Below are positions 1-5,629 of a stretch of DNA of 5,629 bases, one piece after another. This stretch comes from Paludibacteraceae bacterium. Lineage in GTDB: Bacteria > Bacteroidota > Bacteroidia > Bacteroidales > Paludibacteraceae. The stretch is taken from positions 1-5,629 of the forward strand of contig JAGPGR010000138.1 in the NCBI GenBank assembly GCA_018055865.1, given 5' to 3'. The position numbers and the translations under genes were made by a program. The number at the start of each line of letters is the position of its first letter. Position 1 is the first letter of the stretch. The notes below the pieces were generated by a model. It did no database searches. It saw only the letters and a list, made by a program, of their open reading frames with translations, and was not told the origin of the DNA.

Positions 1-3000
1 CATCTGAAAACGTTTGTACTGACGCATGTCGTTGCTGGTATTTTTGTAAACGGCACGTGCATCTTCGGGTCCAAGTTCGGTGACCCGCAACACCATGGCC
101 TGCTCATTTTGCTGCAGAAGGTGCGGCTGGCTCGGGTCTGTCTCGCGGGTTATTCCGGGAGGAAGTATGTAATTCACAGGTGTTTTACGCCCGTTTTCTT
201 CAATATTAACAGCCAACACATCCATTCGGGCATTGGATGCCGAAGCAGTGGTAGAGAGCGGTTTTGTATAGGTTTTCCATTCACCGCGCACCAAATCGAG
301 CGAAGCAAACCGCACGTGTGTTTCTTTTTCAAATCCGGTAAGAAACAACCTGACAAAGCGGATAGACTTGAAATTCCGGATGCTGCCCACTTTATCAGTG
401 TACTCGCGAATGGGGATTTTGAACTGATACCATTTTACTTTTTCTGTATTTCCGTTTTTCAATGTTACGCTTGCCTCCACCAGGTCGGTTATGAAATTTG
501 TTCCAACCTGCATATTTTCAGGCCGAAGCTGCACTTTGTATTGAAAATATTTTTCGTATTCATTCAGCGTATTATCGGAGTTAATATCTTCAATATCAGG
601 AGCCAGCGTAGCCGAGGTGCTGTATTCTGTTCCTGCTTCGGCAGCATCTGGCGAATTTCTTTCGGTGCCGTTGTAATACTTGTACCGTTCGAGGATGCTC
701 AAATTCCGGTCATCATAATCCCGACCCAGGTAGAAATGATAGTTGTCGCCCGAGGGATCATTGAGCGGCGAATGCGGGTCGCTCTGCATCTGAGTGACCA
801 CGGCCGGATCCAGATGGGTTGTAATATTTTCGACGTATGCTTTATAAGTCGGAAAAGTAAATTCATCCTCTGTGGAAAGTCCGTTTAATCCTACGTCCTG
901 TTTCTCGCGGGCACCGGCAGTATTATCAAAAGCAATGACAGTAGATTGGGTGAGCGGAATACGCCCCCATACGGTAGTTTCGAAGTTCTGATTCGTATTG
1001 TCAATGGGCAGTCCATGTTCGAATGATTTTTTTCCGTCTTTCAGAATATCTTCGCTGATGTCGCCCAGATTGAAATAAAGATCACCGCCCGAATTATTCT
1101 GAGTTCCATAAACAAACGGATCCATCATCCAGAATTCGATGTATTCGATGTTGGCTGTTTCGAAATCTGAAGTTTCGATCTTGCGCATAATGCCTCCCCA
1201 CCGGTCCTGCGGATTTTTCAGTTTACCGGTAGCCGGATTTATCCCTGTCACATCCAGGTTATACGGACCGCGTTCTTCCGGGTAAAATGAGAGATTGAGC
1301 AGTGTCATCAGTGATGTTCCCGTAGGGTCAATATCCCGATTCGGAAAGAGTTCAGTTTCACGCACCTGGCGTGTGTAGTGATTGGATTGCGACTCGAGAT
1401 TACCCCGCAAATTAGGAGGAGTGGTGCGGGCTTCGCTGTTCAGAATCCGGTCAACGGCATACCAGGCCATCAAAGCACGGTTTTTTCCGTTATCCACATT
1501 GTTGCTTAAGGTCGATTCCTCGAACATGCCCGGCGTACTGGCCAGATACCAGTTGTAAGGATAATGAATATCTATGTTCGTTTTTGTTGATTCAAAATCG
1601 TCCAGGTAGGCCAGCCCCATATCGCTTATCACTTTCGAGTGTCCCGGAATAAGCTGCGCATATTCAGCATTGAAAGCAATGGACGAAGGTTGGGTTACAT
1701 TTACAAAAGGGAGTTTATCGAGTGCATTGGTTATCCACTGCGATTCACGTCTCCACGAGGTGTTAAGTCCCCATATCGTGTTTTTGATAGGTTCGCTGCC
1801 TGTATTCACTTTCTTGGTCAGTGGCATTTCGGAGAGGTGCATCAACGTTCCGCCCAGACTGAAATCCTTACTGAACTGATACTCCAGGTGAGTACCTACC
1901 AGCGACTTCCGTTGCATGCTGAACATAGACTGATTTTCCAGCTTAACATTTACATTCGTGTTGCTTTCGATGATGGACTGATTCAGTATGGTTACGGTTC
2001 CCATGGTGTAATCTACCGAATAATCCACATTTTCAATCAGTGTTTTTCCACCGGCAGTTACCACTACTGATCCACGTGGTACGTTCATGGCGTTCAGGCG
2101 GATTTCCGAACCCGAAGCCGAGCCTTTGTATCTTCCCACAAGCGAGAATTTGTTTTTTTCACTAAATTCCTGAGCCACTACCAGCGTGGAGTCATATAGT
2201 TCCTGATACACATATTTATCGGCAATGGCATCGTTCGCTATTTTGGTACGCAGATGAGTACCAAATGGTTCGAGTACCGGAAAAATAATTCTTCCCGACG
2301 AAGAAAGTGCCGTATAACCTTCCACATAGTCAAAACGACCATCCGGATTGACGGTATTTTTCACATCCAGCCTGTCCAGATTCATCACCCGAAGCAGCAG
2401 CTGATTGGCTATGTTTCCTTCAGGAAAATACTGCAATTCTGTTCCGATAGAATCATTCCGGTACATGATATTCATGATGAAATCTTCCTGCTGCATCTGC
2501 ATGGCTCCGATGGAGTAGATATTCTTCATCATCAGATCCCACGAAGCCAGCTGAGGAGATTGTGTGGTACTCTTCAAAAGCTTTAATACCAATGCTTCTG
2601 GAGCTTTTATATTGTCAGTAGAGAATTCACCTACCTGATAAATTTGCCCCTGATAGATGGATTCATAAGCCACTGCCAGCAGTTCATCCAGATTTATTGC
2701 AGAGCGCAGCGAAATGAAACCGAGGGCATTGTTGACTGTATATTCTGATGGATCGAGCCGGCGCGCATTCTCTATTTTTTCATAATCTTCTCCTCCGTTG
2801 ATGCCTGTTGCAGCCGGCGGATAAGTGGCGGACAACACAGCATTTGTTTGTTGAATATCGCGCACATTGCCCAGCGAATTGATTTCACTGTACAATGAAT
2901 TTGAATTGTTGGCCATCACGGCAATTCCGCCATTTCGGGTCCAGTGTGAATTGTCAATAACCTGAGGCTCAGCCAAATCCATAAAAGCAACGATGTTTCG

Positions 3001-4113
3001 GGCTTCGTTGAAATTGCCACGCTTGTTGGTTATCCACACTTCTACCCGGTTCAGAGTAATGCCCGATGAGATAAACGGGAGTTTACTCATGGACTGCTCG
3101 TAATTATCGCGAAAAACATGTCCGAGAAAAAAGTGCCGGTTATCGTCGTACTGGTCAATTTTGACTTCGAAAGGGATAGTCTGAGCGCCTCCTTTGGAAC
3201 TGACAGTCTGCGACTCCGACTCCTGCTGCGATGCAAGGGCCGAAATGCGGAACTTACCGAACTGCAAATCTGTTTTTATACCAAAAAGCGCTGTGCTTCC
3301 GGTAATGAGCGATCCGTTCAGTTGCATGCTCACATTTCCGGCTTCTATGTTTTGAATAATATCATCTTCCTTGCCTTTGAATGCCAGTTTAGCCAGCTTC
3401 TGATCAAAATCGAACGATGCTTCTGTGTTGTAGTTCAATCCAAAATTGATTTTATCGCCTACCGATCCGGTTACATTCATCTGGATCTTCTGATCGAAAT
3501 TCGGAACGTTGGAGCGCCGAGCACGCTGTGGAAGTACGGGATTGTTGATAAAATTACTTTTGAAACCGAATATGAGTTCTGCCGAACCCTGAGTCTTGAT
3601 TTGCACACCACCCGGACCGAAAATTTTGTCGGCAGGTCCGAGGCTGAATTTCATATCCGTAGCCGAAAATTTATCCTCGTTGCTTTCCACTCCTTTCACA
3701 TTTCTGTCTCTCCAGTACTCCAGCATGCTTTTTTGGAGTGAATATTTGTTGTATTCTTCGGGTGTGAGAGTCAGCGGAGTGGATATTTCCAGTTCGCCTG
3801 CTTTGGTTCGGATCACATAATTTCCTGAATTTACATCGTATTCTATCACCGTCTGCACATTGGCCGGATTCCGGAGATCCATGGGATAGACCTTGTTGAG
3901 GTCATCGTAGGTTTCGATAGACTGATTGTTTACAGGGAAACGGGTGGTAGTGTCTTTGGAAGCTGTTGAAGTGGTTGTGAGTGGTTGTTGAGATAGTATT
4001 TCTGCTGAGAAATGGGATGTAGAGTGGCGGGCAGAGCTTACAAAGCCGTAAGCAGTACCAACCAGAATTAAAAAGAAAATTATGAAAGGAATTATTTTTT
4101 TCCTGATAATCAT
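1..4113 (-). CDS. sprA: SprA (Sov), outer-membrane translocon of the type IX secretion system, N-terminal 1,371 codons (3' end outside window)
   Basis: SprA forms the giant single-chain outer-membrane beta-barrel through which T9SS cargo (adhesins, hydrolases, gliding proteins) leaves the periplasm; in known systems it works with PorV and a plug protein. Translating the minus strand from ATG 4113 gives 1,371 codons with no stop or frameshift, in frame to position 1. Residues 1-28 look like a Sec signal peptide: RKK at 4-6, a hydrophobic core at 7-18, possible cleavage after AYG (23) or SSA (28). I recognise these SprA signatures: FGPGGVQ 165-171, EDDIIQNIEAGNVSM 249-263, HFFLGHVFRDNYE 327-339, VEVWITN 357-363, GRIIFPVLEPFG near 607-618, a DDFE motif 838-841, FYPEERGPYN 943-952, RWGGIMRKIE 971-980 and DARAVYKN from 1351. 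An in-frame TAA lies shortly upstream and no earlier ATG is available, which supports this start. No strong Shine-Dalgarno is seen. Family members reach about 2,400 residues, so the C-terminal barrel half is missing only because the window ends. It follows ruvA by 62 bp. Confidence 0.97.
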   Translation of the reverse strand, partial: MIIRKKIIPFIIFFLILVGTAYGFVSSARHSTSHFSAEILSQQPLTTTSTASKDTTTRFPVNNQSIETYDDLNKVYPMDLRNPANVQTVIEYDVNSGNYVIRTKAGELEISTPLTLTPEEYNKYSLQKSMLEYWRDRNVKGVESNEDKFSATDMKFSLGPADKIFGPGGVQIKTQGSAELIFGFKSNFINNPVLPQRARRSNVPNFDQKIQMNVTGSVGDKINFGLNYNTEASFDFDQKLAKLAFKGKEDDIIQNIEAGNVSMQLNGSLITGSTALFGIKTDLQFGKFRISALASQQESESQTVSSKGGAQTIPFEVKIDQYDDNRHFFLGHVFRDNYEQSMSKLPFISSGITLNRVEVWITNKRGNFNEARNIVAFMDLAEPQVIDNSHWTRNGGIAVMANNSNSLYSEINSLGNVRDIQQTNAVLSATYPPAATGINGGEDYEKIENARRLDPSEYTVNNALGFISLRSAINLDELLAVAYESIYQGQIYQVGEFSTDNIKAPEALVLKLLKSTTQSPQLASWDLMMKNIYSIGAMQMQQEDFIMNIMYRNDSIGTELQYFPEGNIANQLLLRVMNLDRLDVKNTVNPDGRFDYVEGYTALSSSGRIIFPVLEPFGTHLRTKIANDAIADKYVYQELYDSTLVVAQEFSEKNKFSLVGRYKGSASGSEIRLNAMNVPRGSVVVTAGGKTLIENVDYSVDYTMGTVTILNQSIIESNTNVNVKLENQSMFSMQRKSLVGTHLEYQFSKDFSLGGTLMHLSEMPLTKKVNTGSEPIKNTIWGLNTSWRRESQWITNALDKLPFVNVTQPSSIAFNAEYAQLIPGHSKVISDMGLAYLDDFESTKTNIDIHYPYNWYLASTPGMFEESTLSNNVDNGKNRALMAWYAVDRILNSEARTTPPNLRGNLESQSNHYTRQVRETELFPNRDIDPTGTSLMTLLNLSFYPEERGPYNLDVTGINPATGKLKNPQDRWGGIMRKIETSDFETANIEYIEFWMMDPFVYGTQNNSGGDLYFNLGDISEDILKDGKKSFEHGLPIDNTNQNFETTVWGRIPLTQSTVIAFDNTAGAREKQDVGLNGLSTEDEFTFPTYKAYVENITTHLDPAVVTQMQSDPHSPLNDPSGDNYHFYLGRDYDDRNLSILERYKYYNGTERNSPDAAEAGTEYSTSATLAPDIEDINSDNTLNEYEKYFQYKVQLRPENMQVGTNFITDLVEASVTLKNGNTEKVKWYQFKIPIREYTDKVGSIRNFKSIRFVRLFLTGFEKETHVRFASLDLVRGEWKTYTKPLSTTASASNARMDVLAVNIEENGRKTPVNYILPPGITRETDPSQPHLLQQNEQAMVLRVTELGPEDARAVYKNTSNDMRQYKRFQM

Positions 4114-4123
4114 ATCTTTACCT

Positions 4124-4146
4124 ACAACTGTACAAAAATCAGTTGT
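4124..4146. repeat. Perfect 7-bp inverted repeat just before the sprA start
   Basis: ACAACTG at 4124-4130 and CAGTTGT at 4140-4146 are exact reverse complements around a 9-base loop. Read on the minus strand the hairpin ends 10 bases before the sprA ATG at 4113, close enough to affect ribosome access in the leader. The 5' arm can instead pair with another copy of AGTTGT further upstream (see the entry at 4141-4172), so two mutually exclusive hairpins are possible. No poly-U follows, which argues against a terminator. The repeat is seen directly; its function is inference. Confidence 0.4.
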
Positions 4147-4172
4147 GTTTCTACAATCCGTTTTTTACAACT
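4141..4172. repeat. Alternative 6-bp inverted repeat in the ruvA-sprA gap
   Basis: On the minus strand AGTTGT (4172-4167) can pair with ACAACT (4146-4141), leaving a 20-base loop. It shares the ACAACT arm with the hairpin at 4124-4146, so only one of the two can form at a time. The two outer arms are direct copies of AGTTGTA. With only six pairs and a long loop, the structure is weak on its own. Confidence 0.25.
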
Positions 4173-4180
4173 AAATTATA
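4171..4180 (-). promoter_or_regulatory. Weak candidate promoter element for sprA at the ruvA stop codon
   Basis: The minus strand reads TATAATTTAG here, overlapping the ruvA TAA stop. TAATTTAG (4178-4171) differs from TAnnTTTG at one fixed position, and TATAAT (4180-4175) resembles a classical -10 box. No matching -33 TTTG was seen inside the ruvA 3' end. If active, it would let sprA be transcribed apart from ruvA. AT-rich sequence gives such matches easily. Confidence 0.2.
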
Positions 4181-4775
4181 ACATCTTAAGTGCCTGTTTT
4201 ATCACTTGTTCTACCGTGAGCGAAGCATTCTCGCGTATTATTTTTTCCACTACTTTTTGCGATGCAACAGCCGCAAAACCCAGCATAGTAAGCGCAGCCA
4301 CTGTTTCTTCTCTCAGCGTATTGGAACCTGCACCAAGCGTCGAACCTTTCGGTAGTGAACCATCCGTATCGCTTATTTTCAGAATCTTATCCTTCAAATC
4401 CACAATGATGCGCTGAGCAGTTTTGGTGCCGATGCCTTTGATGGTATTGAGCGAAACGACGTCTCCGCCGGCTATCATCTGCTGGATTTCCGATGCACTG
4501 TACGACGACATTATCACCCTGGCCGTATTGGCACCGATACCGGGAACCGAAATAAGAAGCAAAAAAAGCTGCCGTTCACTGCGGTTCATAAACCCGAACA
4601 ACAAGTGAGCATCTTCGCGAATGGCCTCATATACAAAAAGATGCGCGTCTTCTTTTTTGTTGAGTGAGCTGTAGGTTGTGAGCGAAATGTTGATAAAATA
4701 ACCTATTCCGCCGGTTTCGAGTACTACGCTTGTAGGCGTGAGTTCTGTTATCGTTCCTTTTATGTAGTCTATCAT
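4176..4775 (-). CDS. ruvA: Holliday junction branch-migration complex subunit RuvA
   Basis: RuvA binds four-way DNA junctions as a tetramer and loads the RuvB helicase rings that drive branch migration before RuvC resolution; it acts in the cytoplasm. The 199-residue product matches the usual length of 190-205. Domain I (about 1-62, OB fold) opens with MIDYIKGT and carries GGIGY at 22-26. The acidic pin is intact in REDAHLLFGF, with E54 and D55 matching the E. coli pin residues. Domain II has two helix-hairpin-helix motifs, VPGIGANTA 77-85 and IKGIGTKTAQRI 112-123, followed by VDLKDK 125-130. A linker rich in Gly, Ser and Thr (about 133-152) leads to the RuvB-binding domain III (about 155-199, with TMLGF). 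An in-frame ATG at 4814 would add 13 residues. I prefer 4775 because RuvA proteins begin with this M-I-x-x-I-x-G pattern, and its leader is A-rich, as is common in Bacteroidota. The stop is TAA at 4178-4176. Confidence 0.97.
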   Translation of the reverse strand: MIDYIKGTITELTPTSVVLETGGIGYFINISLTTYSSLNKKEDAHLFVYEAIREDAHLLFGFMNRSERQLFLLLISVPGIGANTARVIMSSYSASEIQQMIAGGDVVSLNTIKGIGTKTAQRIIVDLKDKILKISDTDGSLPKGSTLGAGSNTLREETVAALTMLGFAAVASQKVVEKIIRENASLTVEQVIKQALKML

Positions 4776-4811
4776 TGCTGTTTTTTTGAATATGAGTTTT
4801 TGAATATCAGC

Positions 4812-4838
4812 CATTGAAACAGGATTAGAATTTCAATG
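4812..4838. repeat. Perfect 8-bp inverted repeat overlapping the upstream ruvA ATG
   Basis: CATTGAAA at 4812-4819 and TTTCAATG at 4831-4838 are exact reverse complements separated by 11 bases. In a minus-strand transcript they could form a hairpin whose 3' arm contains the upstream in-frame ATG of ruvA (4814-4812). It ends 36 bp before the preferred start at 4775. No U-run follows, so it does not look like an intrinsic terminator. It could be an operator for a dimeric regulator, a leader hairpin, or chance in AT-rich sequence. Confidence 0.4.
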
Positions 4839-4900
4839 TATTCGGAAAGTATAACGTTTATTTCAGCGAAATAGTACAATTTACATCTAAAAAGACGGCA

Positions 4901-4908
4901 CAAAAATA
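4901..4908 (-). promoter_or_regulatory. Candidate Bacteroidota -7 promoter element (TATTTTTG) for ruvA
   Basis: On the minus strand TATTTTTG matches the TAnnTTTG consensus used by the primary sigma factor of Bacteroidota at all fixed positions. It lies about 125 bp before the preferred ruvA start, in the only sizeable gap upstream of ruvA and sprA. I do not see a clear TTTG or TTG -33 box at the usual distance upstream, which weakens the call. If used, transcription would start a few bases downstream and give a leader of roughly 115 nt that includes the inverted repeat at 4812-4838. Confidence 0.35.
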
Positions 4909-5089
4909 CACGGGCAGCGGGTAGTTTACGGGAATATTATCCGTTGAAGGCTTAGTGCCGTGCAGCCGGCGAAGGATTTCTGAAAAAAAAAGTTTAGTAA
5001 TCAGTGGATAGTATAGTACACCATACAGATAACACTTCCAGCGTAAATCTGCAGTTTTGATATGTAGAATAATACATAAACAGAGATAC

Positions 5090-5126
5090 TTTACCCGGGT
5101 AGCTGAACTAATAATTATTGGGTAAA
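5090..5126. repeat. 7-bp inverted repeat downstream of the DUF3943-like gene
   Basis: TTTACCC at 5090-5096 and GGGTAAA at 5120-5126 are reverse complements separated by 23 bases, and the palindrome TACCCGGGTA (5092-5101) overlaps the left arm. It begins about 28 bp past the DUF3943-like stop codon, where a transcript end would be expected. There is no T-run after it in the minus direction, so it is not a standard intrinsic terminator; the only long T-run (4991-4983) is about 100 bp further on. Confidence 0.25.
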
Positions 5127-5153
5127 ACCGGTCAGGGTCAGACTTTCAAAATT

Positions 5154-5629
5154 CTATTTTCTTCTTTTGGTAAGGCTGAATCCGTTATTGATAGCATAAG
5201 CCGGATTGATAAGGCACACGGCCACTTTTTCATACCACCTGAATCCGTTTTTACGCATGGATAACGTGGCTTTGTGGGTGAATTCACCCAGCAATGAGCC
5301 CGCAACCGGCGTCACTATCAAATCCTGTATGCTCGGCTGTTCTACCCCGCCTTCCCAGACATACTCCCAAAACAGCGACTGAAATAAGTTATGCAATGAC
5401 GACTGCAGCAATGTGCCGCCTTGCGACCGGATGGCATTGTAATAATATGAACCTTGATACGGATGTCCGATGTAATTGACCACCCATAAATCATGATCGA
5501 TAACCGGTGGCGAGGTAAACGTTTTTTTATACTGTTTCTGCATGACCGGTAATTGGAATTTATTCTCCGCATACCATTGCGTAATTTCAGGAGGAGCTAC
5601 AACCAGATAAAGCCCGATAGACAAACTGT
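5154..5629 (-). CDS. DUF3943-like protein, C-terminal part (5' end outside window)
   Basis: The frame is open from the right edge to TAG at 5156-5154, giving 157 visible residues. The only in-window start near the edge is a TTG at 5624, and coding sense continues upstream of it, so the true start is probably outside. Counting from the first whole codon (5627), I see NYIGHPYQGSYYYNAIRSQG at 51-70, SLFWEYVWE at 84-92 and EQPSIQDLIVTPVAGSLLGE at 96-115, then a basic tail ending KRRK. The pattern NY(I)GHP-x2-GS-x-YY, WEY-x2-E, PSIQDLI-x-TP-x2-G-x3-GE fits my memory of the DUF3943 family, whose biochemical role is unknown to me. The visible start (SIGLYLVVAPPE) is hydrophobic and could be the end of a membrane-associated or barrel segment. 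It is separated from ruvA by about 380 bp, so co-transcription is doubtful. That it is a real gene is fairly sure; the family name is recalled, not searched. Confidence 0.7.
   Translation of the reverse strand, partial: SLSIGLYLVVAPPEITQWYAENKFQLPVMQKQYKKTFTSPPVIDHDLWVVNYIGHPYQGSYYYNAIRSQGGTLLQSSLHNLFQSLFWEYVWEGGVEQPSIQDLIVTPVAGSLLGEFTHKATLSMRKNGFRWYEKVAVCLINPAYAINNGFSLTKRRK

Larger units (their letters stand above)
4776..5153. other. Intergenic region between the DUF3943-like gene and ruvA
   Basis: This gap is AT-rich and shows no convincing coding frame on either strand. The longest minus-strand ATG frame I noticed (5077-4994) would encode only 27 residues with no recognisable pattern. The gap holds an 8-bp perfect inverted repeat next to the upstream ruvA ATG, a TATTTTTG promoter-like element at 4908-4901, a run of nine A (nine T on the minus strand) at 4983-4991, a 6-bp inverted repeat (TATGTA/TACATA) at 5061-5078, and a 10-bp palindrome TACCCGGGTA at 5092-5101. 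No tRNA-like or rRNA-like structure was recognised. It most likely contains the end of the DUF3943-like transcript and the ruvA promoter. Confidence 0.6.

Noticed and set aside
109..888. A 259-codon plus-strand open frame opposite sprA
   Set aside because: It lies antisense to strongly conserved SprA sequence (EF-hand-like loop, DARAVYKN region). Its translation has no recognisable domain and is rich in Cys, Phe and Ile, as expected for a shadow frame.
1639..2070. A 143-codon plus-strand open frame
   Set aside because: It overlaps the SprA region around the IPGHSK and VPRGSVVVTAGG blocks, which are clearly coding on the minus strand; the alternative product is not recognisable.
2254..2586. 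A 110-codon plus-strand open frame
   Set aside because: It is antisense to SprA residues about 510-620, including GRIIFPVLEPFG, and has no independent support.
3118..3741. A 207-codon plus-strand open frame opposite the 5' part of sprA
   Set aside because: It is antisense to conserved SprA motifs (residues 125-331), with no family resemblance; it is a by-product of the codon usage on the other strand.
4983..5040. Intrinsic terminator ending at the T9 run on the minus strand
   Set aside because: Only scattered 4-bp pairings were found upstream of the T-run; there is no GC-rich stem directly adjacent to it.
4994..5077. A 27-residue minus-strand frame in the gap upstream of ruvA
   Set aside because: It is too short to support, has no ribosome-binding site, and its composition (several Tyr, Thr, Ser, two Cys) gives no signal, transmembrane or toxin-like pattern.
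5342..5572. A 76-codon minus-strand frame inside the DUF3943-like gene
   Set aside because: It overlaps the conserved GHPYQGS and WEY motifs of the main frame and is basic and low in pattern; it is a shifted-frame shadow.

Overview
The window comes from a member of the Bacteroidota. The main evidence is a very long SprA open reading frame, a family known only from that phylum and the core of its type IX secretion system (T9SS). It lies directly downstream of ruvA, a gene order long noted in flavobacteria and relatives. The A-rich leaders without strong Shine-Dalgarno sequences and one good match to the Bacteroidota -7 promoter element (TAnnTTTG) agree. Genus and species cannot be read from this sequence.

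All three genes lie on the minus strand and read from the right edge to the left. At the right edge (5154-5629) is the C-terminal part of a gene that resembles the DUF3943 family and starts outside the window. A gap of about 380 bp (4776-5153) follows, with several small inverted repeats and a candidate promoter but no convincing gene. Next comes a complete ruvA (4176-4775), the Holliday-junction recognition subunit of RuvABC. After a 62-bp gap, sprA starts at 4113 and runs uninterrupted through position 1. The visible 1,371 codons are somewhat more than half of a typical SprA of about 2,400 residues, and the stop codon is outside the window.

ruvA and sprA are close enough to be co-transcribed, but their products have unrelated jobs (DNA recombination and outer-membrane protein export). 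The short gap carries perfect inverted repeats that could form alternative hairpins just before the sprA start, so separate control of sprA is possible. The DUF3943-like gene is separated by a longer gap and is probably its own transcription unit.

This is a core genomic region rather than an accessory island. I found no transposon, CRISPR array, RNA gene or phage signature, and no good case for a wholly new system. The points most worth a second look are two EF-hand-like acidic loops in SprA, a repeated DNxHF(F/Y)LG signature inside SprA, the inverted repeats before both ruvA and sprA, and the DUF3943-like neighbour.
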